Source: Limosilactobacillus reuteri
GTDB lineage: Bacteria; Bacillota; Bacilli; Lactobacillales; Lactobacillaceae
DNA length: 64,000 nucleotides
Direction of reading: 5' to 3'
NCBI RefSeq assembly: GCF_034259105.1
Contig: NZ_CP139478.1
Location: forward strand, 261,001-325,000
Under the pieces are notes generated by a model. That model had not been told where the DNA came from and did no database searches. It was given only the letters and a program-made list of their open reading frames with translations. Both the position numbers and the translations under genes were made by a program. Shown in pieces: positions 19,456 through 28,500 of this stretch (position 1 is the stretch's first letter; the number at the start of each line of letters is the position of its first letter).

Positions 19456-20235
19456 ATGTGCAAACCATTTATTATTGCGAACTGGAAAATGAATAAAAAC
19501 GTTCATGAATCCGTTGCGTTTGTTAAAGCAATTAAAGAAAAACTCCCGGCAAATAAAGAAATTGGGATCGCGGCACAAGCAGTTTCGCTATATAACATGA
19601 AAAAAGTGGCAGGATCTTCTAACTTACAAATTATTGCTCAAAATGCATCTGCTGAGTTAGAGGGACCGTATACTGGAGAAATTAGCATGCGAAGTTTAGC
19701 AGATGCGGGCGTGACATATGTGATGCTAGGACATTTAGAGCGCCGGCGCCTTTTTAACGAGAGTAATGATTCAATTAATCAAAAAGTTTTAGCGGCCATC
19801 AATGCTGGTATTATTCCAATCATTTGTACGGATGAAGAGATGGTCCAAACAGAAGTTAACGGACAAATTCATTATGTATTTCGCCAACTAAAAAGCGTCC
19901 TTAAAGGGGTACCAGCTAATAAACTATCACAGATTGTTATTTCGTATGAACCAAGTTGGGCCGTTGGGAGCACGCATCAAGCAAATCCAGACATTGCGGA
20001 AGAGGGATGTCAGGCAATTCGTCAAAGCCTAGTTGAAATGTATGGTAATGAGATTGGCGAGCAAGTCCGAATACTCTATGGTGGCAGTGTTAATCCCGAG
20101 AATATTGGTCAAATTATGAGTAAACCAAATGTTGATGGGGCGCTAATCGGTCGCGCAAGTCTCGAGATTGAAAGCTTCTTACAAATGATTAATTATATCG
20201 AATTAGCGAGCAAGCAGAAGTTACAGGTAATTTAG
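19456..20235 (+). CDS. tpiA: Triosephosphate isomerase paralogue, divergent
   Basis: 259 aa TIM barrel. The catalytic residues are present: Lys 11 in NWKMN, His 93 and Glu 165 in SYEPSWAVG, plus the phosphate loop LYGGSVNPEN. Several normally invariant spots differ: the family LGHSERR is LGHLERR here, the CxGE motif is CTDEE, and flexible loop 6 is PSWAVGSTH rather than PVWAIGTG. It probably still isomerises a triose phosphate, but activity or substrate may be shifted. AGGAGG before the ATG; it lies 8 bases before the aldolase gene. The housekeeping tpiA is expected elsewhere. Confidence 0.85.
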   Translation: MCKPFIIANWKMNKNVHESVAFVKAIKEKLPANKEIGIAAQAVSLYNMKKVAGSSNLQIIAQNASAELEGPYTGEISMRSLADAGVTYVMLGHLERRRLFNESNDSINQKVLAAINAGIIPIICTDEEMVQTEVNGQIHYVFRQLKSVLKGVPANKLSQIVISYEPSWAVGSTHQANPDIAEEGCQAIRQSLVEMYGNEIGEQVRILYGGSVNPENIGQIMSKPNVDGALIGRASLEIESFLQMINYIELASKQKLQVI

Positions 20236-20243
20236 GAGGAAGA

Positions 20244-21113
20244 ATGATGGCTTACTTTGATAACGGAAACAAACTTTTTGATGATGCACGGAAGAATCAA
20301 TACGCAATTGGGGCATATAATATTAATAATCTTGAATGGACCCGGGCAATTTTGCGGGCGGCAGCGGAGACTAATACCCCAGTGCTGATCCAAGTTTCAA
20401 TGGGAGCTGCCAAATATATGGGTGGTTATAAATTTGTCAAAGATATGGTTGAAGACCAGATGGATGCAATGGAAATTAAAGTTCCGGTTATCCTGAATCT
20501 TGATCATGGTAACTATGATGCGGCGATTGAATGCATTAACTTAGGGTATTCGTCAGTCATGTTTGATGGCCATAAGTTGCCGATTGAAGAAAATTACGCC
20601 AAAACCAAAGAGATTGTCCAATTAGCGCATTCACGCGGCATTGCGGTTGAAGCCGAAATCGGTAAAGTGGGAGAAAATCAGGATACCAGCAGTGGGGAAC
20701 TTGCTGATGTTGAAGATGCAATGGCGTTTGCAGCGATGGGAGTTGACCGTCTTGCTTGTGGGATTGGCAACATTCATGGCATTTACCCTGCTAACTGGCC
20801 AGGGTTAGACTTTGACCGCCTTCAAGAAATTGCGAATGCGATTGATATTCCGCTAGTACTTCACGGTGGTTCAGGAATTCCTAGAGAACAGGTTCAAAAA
20901 GCAATTTCAATGGGGATTGCAAAGGTGAATATCAATACTGAATTCCAGTTAGCGTTCCAAGATGCAACACGGAAGTATATTGAAAATGAATTAGACCTCA
21001 ATAAGGAACAAAAAGGATATGATCCGCGGAAATTATTACTTCCCGGAACAGATGCAATAACTGCTAAAATGAAAGATATGATTGAATGGTTAGGCACGCC
21101 AGCAGTTGCCTAA
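20244..21113 (+). CDS. fba: Class II fructose-bisphosphate (ketose-bisphosphate) aldolase
   Basis: 289 aa. Zinc ligands and active-site residues of class II aldolases are present: LNLDHGNYDA (Asp and His), EAEIGKVGE, IGNIHGIYP and LVLHGGSGI. It splits or joins a ketose 1,6-bisphosphate to DHAP and GAP. The GatY/KbaY tagatose-bisphosphate subfamily is similar and cannot be excluded. AGGAGGAAG before ATGATG; either ATG could start. Fourth gene of the ppsA operon, following the TIM that would supply DHAP. Confidence 0.88.
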   Translation: MMAYFDNGNKLFDDARKNQYAIGAYNINNLEWTRAILRAAAETNTPVLIQVSMGAAKYMGGYKFVKDMVEDQMDAMEIKVPVILNLDHGNYDAAIECINLGYSSVMFDGHKLPIEENYAKTKEIVQLAHSRGIAVEAEIGKVGENQDTSSGELADVEDAMAFAAMGVDRLACGIGNIHGIYPANWPGLDFDRLQEIANAIDIPLVLHGGSGIPREQVQKAISMGIAKVNINTEFQLAFQDATRKYIENELDLNKEQKGYDPRKLLLPGTDAITAKMKDMIEWLGTPAVA

Positions 21114-21132
21114 TTATAATGGAGGTTATGGA

Positions 21133-21789
21133 ATGGCAATCACAGTTTACTTTGTCCGGCATGGTGAGACCTACTTTAACCGGTTTGCTCGTTTGCAAGG
21201 ATGGTCAGATACCCCACTTACAGAAAAGGGCAAGATGAATGCTAAAAAGATCGGCCAAGTTTTAGCGGACTTAAGGATCGATTACCTTTTCTCCAGTGAT
21301 TTAAAACGAGCAGTTGATACGGCACGGCTTTTAATTGCGGACCACCCAACTGCGACGATGAAGGAACCAATTCAAAAGGAATTCTTCCGCGAGGTATTCT
21401 ATGGGTCTTTTGAAGGCCATAGTAATGAGGAAGGAGCCATCTGGGCAAGCTATCTTGAAGGCAAGCGATTTAGGCGTATCGGTGAATTAGTTGATGAATT
21501 TGGCGTTGAAAAAGCGCATGACCTGCTGAAAGCTGCCGATCCGGCCCACCTTGCAGAAGATAGTAATGAGTTAAATACTCGTATAGAACAGGCAATTGCC
21601 TTTTTACAAAGCTTACCTGACGGAAGTAATGTGGTCGTAGTAGCTCATGGATCGATCATCCAATATATTGCGGGGATGTATGGTGAACCTGGATATAAGT
21701 ATGAAAACTTACATAACGGTGCGCTAATGAAGGTTCAGTTGACAGCTAAGGACGTTGAAATTACCGGATACAATCAATTTAAACTATAA
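21133..21789 (+). CDS. Histidine-phosphatase family protein (phosphoglycerate-mutase-like)
   Basis: 218 aa. The phospho-acceptor motif VRHGETYFNRF lies near the N-terminus, with REVFYGSFEG and the second His in VVAHGSIIQY. Members are cofactor-dependent phosphoglycerate mutases or phosphatases acting on sugar phosphates or similar; the sequence is of the phosphatase-like branch. ATG 21133 has GGAGG seven bases upstream and is preferred to a TTG at 21106 that overlaps the aldolase. Last gene of the operon. It could remove phosphate from the product of the aldolase, as fructose-1,6-bisphosphatase does, but this is inference. Confidence 0.82.
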   Translation: MAITVYFVRHGETYFNRFARLQGWSDTPLTEKGKMNAKKIGQVLADLRIDYLFSSDLKRAVDTARLLIADHPTATMKEPIQKEFFREVFYGSFEGHSNEEGAIWASYLEGKRFRRIGELVDEFGVEKAHDLLKAADPAHLAEDSNELNTRIEQAIAFLQSLPDGSNVVVVAHGSIIQYIAGMYGEPGYKYENLHNGALMKVQLTAKDVEITGYNQFKL

Positions 21790-21824
21790 AAAGAGGCAAG
21801 GAATTTTTTCCAAACCTCTTTTGT
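21788..21824. terminator. Bidirectional terminator
   Basis: AAAAGAGG and GGAA pair with TTCC and CCTCTTTT in a two-part stem. It lies between the convergent phosphatase genes. Confidence 0.7.
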
Positions 21825-21826
21825 TA

Positions 21827-22291
21827 TTATGATAATTCTTTAGTAATCTTATCCAGCCATAATGGCAATGTCTCGTTTAGGCTATTGTAAGTATCTTCAA
21901 AGCGGTGAGTATACCAAGGATCAGGAATTTCTTGATCCTCTTTGCCGGGAATTACTTCATATGCTAAATGAACTTTATCACGATCTTGTGCTGGTGCAAT
22001 ACGTTGCAAGTTGTACTTGTTCATATTATCCATGCAGATGATGTAATCAGCCCAATCGAAGTCTTGTCGTGTAATTGGGCGTGAGATTAAGCCGTCAGTT
22101 GATAGCCCGTGTGCGTGCATTGTCTTTGCGGCACCTGGATGGGGACCATTTCCTTCTTCTTCGTTGCTTGTTCCAGCAGAATCAACATTGATTTTGCCAT
22201 TTAATCCTGCGTCATCAACCATTTGCTTGAACATTGCCTCGGCCATTGGTGACCGACAAATGTTTCCTAAGCAGACAAATAAAACGTTCAT
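21827..22291 (-). CDS. Low-molecular-weight protein tyrosine phosphatase
   Basis: 154 aa. The CX5R active site is CLGNICRS near the N-terminus and the acid Asp is in IPDPWY near the C-terminus, as in all LMW-PTPs. Cytosolic. Its target is unknown; such enzymes often act on tyrosine kinases of polysaccharide synthesis or on arginine phosphate. AGGTGATT before the ATG. Single-gene unit on the minus strand. Confidence 0.92.
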   Translation of the reverse strand: MNVLFVCLGNICRSPMAEAMFKQMVDDAGLNGKINVDSAGTSNEEEGNGPHPGAAKTMHAHGLSTDGLISRPITRQDFDWADYIICMDNMNKYNLQRIAPAQDRDKVHLAYEVIPGKEDQEIPDPWYTHRFEDTYNSLNETLPLWLDKITKELS

Positions 22292-22421
22292 GTAATCACC
22301 TCATTTATACTTCTATCATACCGAAAAAGATAATATTTTGCTAAAATATTCGGTAAACCTAACACTATCCTTAAGTTTTTGGTAAAATTAAGGACAAATA
22401 TTTTTTAGAGGAGGAACAAAA

Positions 22422-22991
22422 ATGACCCTTATTATTGTAATTGTTGTCATTGTCTTGCTGATTGCCATTTATGCGGGACTTTACAACAGTTTGATTCAAT
22501 TGCGGACACACGCACAAGAATCATGGAGTCAAATTGATGTTCAATTACAACGACGTAACGACTTGATCCCTAACTTAATTTCAACAGTTAAGGGCTATAG
22601 CAAGTATGAAGCTGGGACCTTGGAAAAGGTAACAAAGCTGCGGACAGAATTAAATAGTATTCCAGATAGCGATCATGCTAAAAAAATGGAAGTTTCCAAT
22701 GAATTAACGGGAACTTTACGGACATTGTTTGCCGTCGCTGAAAATTATCCAGACTTAAAAGCAAGTGCTGAATACCAAAAATTAATGGAAGAATTAACCA
22801 ATACTGAAAATAAGATTGCCTACTCACGGCAGCTTTACAATAGTACTGTGGCTGCTTTAGATGCTAAGATTCAATCTTTCCCAAGCAATATTGTGGCTAA
22901 AATTCATCACTTCCAACAAATGGATTACTTACAAGTGCCAGAAGAAGCCAAGGCTGTGCCAAAAGTTTCATTTGATGATTTAGGTGATTAA
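22422..22991 (+). CDS. lemA: LemA family membrane protein
   Basis: 189 aa. A single N-terminal membrane helix (about 2-22) precedes a helical domain with the family motif [17 protein letters not shown]. LemA proteins often pair with HtpX, as here: the next gene starts 2 bases after the stop. Role unclear, probably membrane quality control. AGAGGAGG before the ATG. Confidence 0.92.
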   Translation: MTLIIVIVVIVLLIAIYAGLYNSLIQLRTHAQESWSQIDVQLQRRNDLIPNLISTVKGYSKYEAGTLEKVTKLRTELNSIPDSDHAKKMEVSNELTGTLRTLFAVAENYPDLKASAEYQKLMEELTNTENKIAYSRQLYNSTVAALDAKIQSFPSNIVAKIHHFQQMDYLQVPEEAKAVPKVSFDDLGD

Positions 22992-22993
22992 GC

Positions 22994-23890
22994 ATGTTAT
23001 ATCAGCAAATTGCCCGTAATAAACGAAAAACAATTTTGGTGATGTTTGGGTTCTTTGTATTGCTTGCTTTAATTGGGGCCGCAATTGGCTATTTATTTGC
23101 GCGGACAGCGATTGGCGGCATGATCATTGCGGCGATTATTGCGGTGATCTATATGTCCGTGATCATTGGTCAATCGACTGATGTAGTGATGCGGATGAAT
23201 AACGCGACAGAGGTACGATCAGCGAGTGATGCGCCAGAACTTTGGCATATTGTTGAAGATATGGCCTTAGTTGCACGGGTACCAATGCCGAAAGTCTATA
23301 TCATCCATGACCCAAGTCCCAATGCTTTTGCGACTGGTAATGATCCTAAGCATGCTGCTGTGGCCGCTACTACTGGTTTGATGGAAAAAATGAATCGTGA
23401 GGAACTAGAAGGGGTAATGGCCCATGAAATGACTCACGTTCGTAACTATGACATCCGTCTGCAAACAATTGCGTTAGCCTTAGCATCCGCAATCGCAATG
23501 CTTGTTAATTTTGCTGGAAATTTCTGGTGGATTGGTGGTCGGAGCAGTAGTGATGACCGGGATAATCCATCAAGTATTTTCGCCATCCTTGGTTCGATTC
23601 TTTTGATTATCTTAGCGCCATTGGCAGCAACCATTGCGCAGATGGCTCTTTCACGTAATCGGGAATACTTAGCCGATGCAGGTGCTGTGGAATTAACCCG
23701 TAATCCGCAAGGGATGATTAGTGCATTAGAAAAGCTAAAAACTGCTGTCCCAATGAAACATGTGGACCCAAGCAGTTCGGCATTATATATTAGCGATCCA
23801 GAAAAGAACGCTAAGCACCATCCTTTTTCAAATCTATTTGACACTCACCCCCCGCTAGATAAGCGAATTGAACGGTTGCGTCAAATGTAA
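22994..23890 (+). CDS. htpX: Membrane zinc protease HtpX (M48 family)
   Basis: 298 aa. Two N-terminal membrane helices, then the zinc motif HEMTH at about residue 143-147 with the third ligand Glu in NREYLADAG; further hydrophobic segments lie between. It cleaves misfolded membrane proteins on the cytosolic side. Operon with lemA. Followed by a strong terminator. Confidence 0.94.
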   Translation: MLYQQIARNKRKTILVMFGFFVLLALIGAAIGYLFARTAIGGMIIAAIIAVIYMSVIIGQSTDVVMRMNNATEVRSASDAPELWHIVEDMALVARVPMPKVYIIHDPSPNAFATGNDPKHAAVAATTGLMEKMNREELEGVMAHEMTHVRNYDIRLQTIALALASAIAMLVNFAGNFWWIGGRSSSDDRDNPSSIFAILGSILLIILAPLAATIAQMALSRNREYLADAGAVELTRNPQGMISALEKLKTAVPMKHVDPSSSALYISDPEKNAKHHPFSNLFDTHPPLDKRIERLRQM

Positions 23891-23900
23891 TAAGTTTATA

Positions 23901-23949
23901 GCAAAGACTGAGAAAAAACTTTTGCTTTTTCTCAGTCTTTGCTATTTTT
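23901..23949 (+). terminator. Terminator after htpX
   Basis: A perfect 17-base-pair stem (GCAAAGACTGAGAAAAA with its complement) around an 8-base loop, then a T-rich tail. Confidence 0.85.
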
Positions 23950-24043
23950 ACTCACGACTTATCGTTTTTAATCGCCTTATACTAGTGAGAGTGATATAAT
24001 TAAAAAGCTAGACCAAAGTATCAAAAGAAGAGGTATCTTTTTC

Positions 24044-25423
24044 ATGAAAATGAAATTAGCGGAAATTGCCAAGGCGATCAACGTACAAAATGACATTGAA
24101 CAATGGAAAGACGTAGAAGTGACTAGTGTGTCATTTGACAGTCGACACTTAGATCAAGGGAGCTTATTTGTTCCATTGCAAGGTGCCCAAGACGGCCATC
24201 AATACGTACCGAGTGCTTTTAACAATGGTGCAGTAGCTAGTTTATGGGCTAGTGACCATGAGATAACGGATCAGACGCACCCGCTATTAGTCGTTAGTGA
24301 TCCACTAGCGGCCCTTCAACAACTAGGGAAGTACTACTTGCATAAGATCAATCCGATTGTTGTTGCAGTTACAGGCAGTAATGGGAAGACGACGACTAAA
24401 GATATGATTGCGTCAATCTTAAGTACGCAGTTTAATGTCACGAAGACATATGCTAATTTTAATAATGAGATTGGGGTTCCAGTAACGCTTCTTAACATGG
24501 AGTCTAATACCGAAGCAGTGGTAGTTGAGATGGGCATGGACCGTTTTGGTCAGCTTGACTTCTTAAGTAAGCTTGTAAATCCTGACATTGCCGTTATTAC
24601 AATGATCGGGGAAGCACATATCGAATTCTTCGGGACTCGTGATAAGATTGCTGATGCAAAGATGGAAATTACTCATGGCCTAAAGGAAGATGGAACACTA
24701 GTATTTAATGGGGATGAACCATTATTAGAGGAACGGGTAAAAGATCTTGCCCAACGACAGATGCGCTTTGGTCGGCAACTAAGCAATAATTTGTATGCAA
24801 CAAGTGTCCGCGATGAACCACGGCAGTTATCATTTACCGTCAACGAATGGCCAGATGAAGAATTCACTATCCCAATGGTTGGTGAATACAATATTAATAA
24901 TGCGTTAGCGGCTATGGAAGTGGGTAAGATTCTGCATATTACTCCCGCCCACATGAAGCAAGCGTTGGCAAACGTTGAATTAACGGAAAATCGTGCTGAA
25001 TGGGTTAAAGGAAAGAATGGTGAACAGATCTTAAGTGATGTTTACAATTCAAACCCGACCGCTGCCAAGGAAGTCCTTAAGACGATTGCAGAAACACCAG
25101 TAGCTGGTCGCCGGATCGCCGTATTAGGGGACATGCTGGAATTAGGGGATGCTGCGGCAAAGTTGCATGCTAGCTTAGCAGAAGAGATTGACCACCAAAA
25201 GATTGCTAGCGTTTACCTTGTAGGCGAACAAATGAAAAATCTTAAAGCCAAGTTGATCCAAGAAGGGTACCCAGCTGAAGATATCTATCATTATGCTGCC
25301 AGTGACCTTCAACAATTAATTGCCGATCTTACAGCTACTTTGACAGGTGATGATATTGTCCTATTGAAGGCAAGCCATGGCATTCACCTAGAAGAAGTCT
25401 TGACGGCATTAAAAGCAGAATAG
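24044..25423 (+). CDS. murF: UDP-N-acetylmuramoyl-tripeptide--D-alanyl-D-alanine ligase
   Basis: 459 aa. Adds D-Ala-D-Ala to the UDP-MurNAc-tripeptide in the cytosol. Mur ligase signatures: N-terminal substrate domain with SFDSRHL, ATP loop VTGSNGKTTTKDM, central NFNNEIGVP and MGMDRFGQ, and C-terminal DVYNSNPTA and LGDMLELG. Length is normal. A TATAAT sequence lies at about 23995, so it probably has its own promoter. The pairing with a DEAD-box gene downstream is common in lactobacilli. Confidence 0.96.
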   Translation: MKMKLAEIAKAINVQNDIEQWKDVEVTSVSFDSRHLDQGSLFVPLQGAQDGHQYVPSAFNNGAVASLWASDHEITDQTHPLLVVSDPLAALQQLGKYYLHKINPIVVAVTGSNGKTTTKDMIASILSTQFNVTKTYANFNNEIGVPVTLLNMESNTEAVVVEMGMDRFGQLDFLSKLVNPDIAVITMIGEAHIEFFGTRDKIADAKMEITHGLKEDGTLVFNGDEPLLEERVKDLAQRQMRFGRQLSNNLYATSVRDEPRQLSFTVNEWPDEEFTIPMVGEYNINNALAAMEVGKILHITPAHMKQALANVELTENRAEWVKGKNGEQILSDVYNSNPTAAKEVLKTIAETPVAGRRIAVLGDMLELGDAAAKLHASLAEEIDHQKIASVYLVGEQMKNLKAKLIQEGYPAEDIYHYAASDLQQLIADLTATLTGDDIVLLKASHGIHLEEVLTALKAE

Positions 25424-25435
25424 TTAATATATTTG

Positions 25436-25481
25436 CCAGTCGATTACTGATGCTTATATCATGAATCGACTGGTCATTTTT
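25436..25481 (+). terminator. Terminator between murF and cshA
   Basis: CCAGTCGATT pairs perfectly with AATCGACTGG around an 18-base loop, then TCATTTTT. As it ends just before the cshA ribosome-binding site, it could also act as an RNA element controlling cshA. Confidence 0.6.
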
Positions 25482-25494
25482 AGGAGGAAAATTT

Positions 25495-26988
25495 TTGAAG
25501 TTTAGTGAATTAGGCTTATCAGATAGCCTATTAAAAGCAATTAAACAGAGCGGATACGAAGAAGCAACACCAATCCAAGAACAAACGATTCCAATGGTTC
25601 TTGAGGGTAAGGATGTTATTGGCCAAGCACAAACTGGGACTGGTAAGACGGCTGCTTTTGGATTGCCAATTATTGAAAACGTTGATACTGAAAATCCAAA
25701 TATTCAGGCAATTATCATTTCACCAACACGTGAACTAGCGATCCAGACTCAAGAAGAACTTTATCGTCTTGGTAAGGATAAACATGTTCGCGTGCAAGTA
25801 GTATACGGTGGGGCAGATATTCGGCGCCAAATTAAGAGTTTGAAACAACACCCGCAAATTCTTGTTGGGACTCCTGGACGGTTACGGGACCATATTAACC
25901 GTCATACAGTTAAGCTTGACCACATTAAGACCCTCGTTCTCGATGAAGCAGATGAAATGCTAAATATGGGATTCTTGGAGGACATTGAATCCATCATCAA
26001 GGAAACACCGGATGATCGACAAACATTGCTCTTCTCAGCAACTATGCCACCAGAGATCAAACGGATTGGGGTTCAATTTATGTCTGATCCGGAAACTGTG
26101 CGGATCAAGGCCAAGGAATTGACTACTGACTTAGTTGATCAGTACTATGTTCGTGCCCGTGACTATGAAAAGTTTGACATCATGACTCGCTTGATTGATG
26201 TTCAGGACCCCGACTTAACAATTGTCTTTGGTCGGACAAAGCGGCGGGTAGATGAATTGTCGAAGGGCTTGATTGCACGTGGCTACAATGCAGCTGGTAT
26301 CCATGGAGACCTTACTCAGGATAAGCGTTCTAAGATCATGTGGAAGTTTAAGAACAATGAACTTGATATCTTAGTCGCAACGGATGTGGCTGCCCGGGGC
26401 TTAGACATTTCCGGGGTTACGCATGTTTATAATTACGATATTCCATCTGACCCAGATAGCTATGTTCACCGGATTGGTCGAACAGGGCGGGCCGGACATC
26501 ACGGGGTATCCTTAACCTTTGTTACCCCAAATGAGATGGACTACCTTCATGAGATTGAAAAATTAACCCGGGTACGGATGCTGCCACTCAAGCCACCAAC
26601 AGCTGAAGAAGCATTTAAGGGTCAAGTTGCATCAGCCTTTAATGATATCGATGAATTAATCGCGCAGGATTCAACTGATCGTTATGAAGAAGCCGCTGAA
26701 AAGCTATTAGAAACTCATAATGCAACTGACCTAGTAGCAGCATTGTTAAATAACATGACGAAGGAAGCAGCGAGTGAGGTTCCCGTTAAGATTACTCCTG
26801 AACGTCCCCTTCCACGACGTAACAAGCGGAATAACCGTAATGGCAACCGAAATAATGCGCATGGTGGCAACCACTACCGGCGTAAGAATTTCCGCCGTCA
26901 CCAACATGGTGGTCATCGGAATGATAACCATGGAAAGAGCCATTCCAGTCGTCATTCATTTAATATTCGGAACCGGAAAGAAAATTAA
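25495..26988 (+). CDS. cshA: DEAD-box RNA helicase CshA
   Basis: 497 aa from TTG, preceded by AGGAGG. RecA-like domain 1 has the Q motif (EATPIQEQTIP), AQTGTGKT, PTRELA, TPGRLRDH, DEAD and SAT; domain 2 has IVFGRTKRR, ARGLDI and HRIGRTGRAG. The C-terminal tail from about 430 is rich in Arg, Asn, Gly and His (about 50 residues), as in CshA, and should bind RNA. It unwinds RNA in ribosome assembly and mRNA decay, and is usually cold-induced. Confidence 0.95.
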   Translation: MKFSELGLSDSLLKAIKQSGYEEATPIQEQTIPMVLEGKDVIGQAQTGTGKTAAFGLPIIENVDTENPNIQAIIISPTRELAIQTQEELYRLGKDKHVRVQVVYGGADIRRQIKSLKQHPQILVGTPGRLRDHINRHTVKLDHIKTLVLDEADEMLNMGFLEDIESIIKETPDDRQTLLFSATMPPEIKRIGVQFMSDPETVRIKAKELTTDLVDQYYVRARDYEKFDIMTRLIDVQDPDLTIVFGRTKRRVDELSKGLIARGYNAAGIHGDLTQDKRSKIMWKFKNNELDILVATDVAARGLDISGVTHVYNYDIPSDPDSYVHRIGRTGRAGHHGVSLTFVTPNEMDYLHEIEKLTRVRMLPLKPPTAEEAFKGQVASAFNDIDELIAQDSTDRYEEAAEKLLETHNATDLVAALLNNMTKEAASEVPVKITPERPLPRRNKRNNRNGNRNNAHGGNHYRRKNFRRHQHGGHRNDNHGKSHSSRHSFNIRNRKEN

Positions 26989-27000
26989 ATTAACTACGAA

Positions 27001-27034
27001 GTCTTTGGTTGAGAGTTGACCAAGGGCTTTTTTA
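27001..27034 (+). terminator. Terminator after cshA
   Basis: CTTTGGT pairs with ACCAAGG, followed by six T. The IS begins just after it. Confidence 0.65.
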
Positions 27035-27036
27035 TT

Positions 27037-28109
27037 CGCCGTTTGTAAAATTAAGTTAGAAAAATAGAAAAGCCATTTGTGGTAGACTTTTGAATACCCC
27101 TAAACAAAAGAAAGGAAACCACAAATGACTTACACCCATCTTACCACAAACGAGCTGACAATCATCGCCCATTCTTTCGTGCAAAAGCTTAAAGCGTACC
27201 GAGTGGCCCAAATGATCAAACGTTGCGCCGAAACCGTTTATCGCGTTTATCGTTACCTGGAAACCGGTGCCTCAATTGCTGATTATCAAGATCACTATAT
27301 GCGCAATAAGCAACGTTGTGGCCGAAAACGTACTCAGTTGTCACTGGCTGAACTCACTTATATCAACGACAAAATTGCCCAGAGGTGGACGCCTGATACC
27401 ATTATTGGGCGCGCTGAGCGCCCAATTAGTTGTAACCGGCGAACTCTTTACCGGATGTTTGAACGTGGCCAGTTCGGCTTCGATGTCCGTTCCTTGCCGA
27501 TGCGAGGTAAGCGGCACCCGAATGGCTATGTCGAGCGCCGTGGGAAGGCTGGCCAATTGGGGCGAAGTATTCACGAGCGTGCCAAGGACTTTCCGCACTA
27601 TGCCACTGAATTTGGGCACCTTGAAGCTGATACCGTCCAAGGCAAAAAGCACCAAGGGGCGGTAATGACCCTGACCGAACGCCAATCGAAGGTCGAAATT
27701 GTACTCAATGTGCACGAAAAGACGGCTAATGCGATTAACCAACACTTAAGTCAGTGGCTTCGGAAATTCCCGCGGCACTTCTTCAAATCGATTACCTTTG
27801 ACAACGGAAAAGAATTCGCCGGCTGGCGCGAGATTGCCAATCAATTTGACCTTCACACTTACTTTGCCGAGGTTGGTGCTCCCAATCAACGAGGGCTGAA
27901 CGAAAACAACAACGGTCTTTTACGCCGGGATGGCTTAACGAAACAGCTAGATTTCCGCAATCTTCCTGATGAATTGGTAACCCAACTGATGAGTAAGCGA
28001 AATAACCTGCCCCGTAAATCACTAGGCTATCGAACTCCATATGAAGTATTCATGTCTTACGTCACTGATGAGCAACTATTTTCTTTCTAACTTAAATTGA
28101 CATTTCGGG
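27037..28109 (+). mobile_element. IS30-family element of about 1073 bp, linked to loss of the glutaminase 5' end
   Basis: The left end CGCCGTTTGTAAAATTAAG and the right end (read inward) CCCGAAATGTCAATTTAAG share the inner repeat AATTTAAGTTAGAAA-type sequence. No target duplication could be recognised: the left flank is the cshA terminator and the right flank is the middle of a glutaminase gene. This implies that DNA between cshA and the remnant was deleted with or after the insertion. A 38-base fragment of the same left end is at 39192-39229. Confidence 0.85.
27125..28090 (+). CDS. IS30-family transposase (321 aa)
   Basis: N-terminal helix-turn-helix (TTNELTIIAHSFVQKLKAYR region) and C-terminal integrase core with DDE residues in GHLEADTVQG, TFDNGKEFAG and NQRGLNENNN. 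It differs clearly from the other two IS30-type transposases in the window. Its GC content is higher than that of the neighbouring genes, pointing to recent acquisition. AAAGGAAACC precedes the ATG. Confidence 0.94.
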   Translation: MTYTHLTTNELTIIAHSFVQKLKAYRVAQMIKRCAETVYRVYRYLETGASIADYQDHYMRNKQRCGRKRTQLSLAELTYINDKIAQRWTPDTIIGRAERPISCNRRTLYRMFERGQFGFDVRSLPMRGKRHPNGYVERRGKAGQLGRSIHERAKDFPHYATEFGHLEADTVQGKKHQGAVMTLTERQSKVEIVLNVHEKTANAINQHLSQWLRKFPRHFFKSITFDNGKEFAGWREIANQFDLHTYFAEVGAPNQRGLNENNNGLLRRDGLTKQLDFRNLPDELVTQLMSKRNNLPRKSLGYRTPYEVFMSYVTDEQLFSF

Positions 28110-28110
28110 T

Positions 28111-28455
28111 ATGCAAAACTCAATGATGGTGACATCACAGAGTCTTGCTAACTTAGGAGCAGTCTTGGCAAATGATGGAATTAAACCTTGGGATAATGAG
28201 CGTCTTATTAGCTATGAAGATAACGAGTTGGTAAAGAAATTGCTAACAACAGTTGGTTCGTTTGAAGAATCAAAAGAATACACAATTAAAATTGAACTCC
28301 CTATTAAAAGTGGTACTGGCGGCAGCTTATTGGCTTGTGCCCCGCAAAAATGTGGTATTGGTATTTTTAGTCCAGCTCTTGATCAACATGGCAATAGTTT
28401 GGCAGGAATGAGTTTATTACAAGATGTTGTTGATCAATTAGAATTAGTAGTTTAA
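28111..28455 (+). pseudogene. glsA: Glutaminase, 3' remnant truncated by an IS
   Basis: The 114 codons match the C-terminal third of the GlsA family: a QNSMMVTSQSLANLGAVLANDG segment (normally yCSilvtakDLA..gatLAN.G), then the KSGTGGS loop (the family KSGVGGG), a CGIGIFSPALDQHGNS stretch and the end. The serine-lysine active site in the N-terminal part is gone. Glutaminase makes glutamate and ammonia from glutamine and contributes to acid tolerance in L. reuteri. There is no promoter other than one that might read out of the IS. The in-frame ATG at 28111 is a chance internal codon. Confidence 0.85.
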
Positions 28456-28456
28456 T

Positions 28457-28500
28457 AAAAGCGAGACCCGAAGAAAATTCTTCAAGTCTCGCTTTTTGTT
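28457..28500. terminator. Bidirectional terminator between glsA remnant and dltD
   Basis: AAAGCGAGAC pairs with GTCTCGCTTT, with T runs suitable on both strands. Confidence 0.75.
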
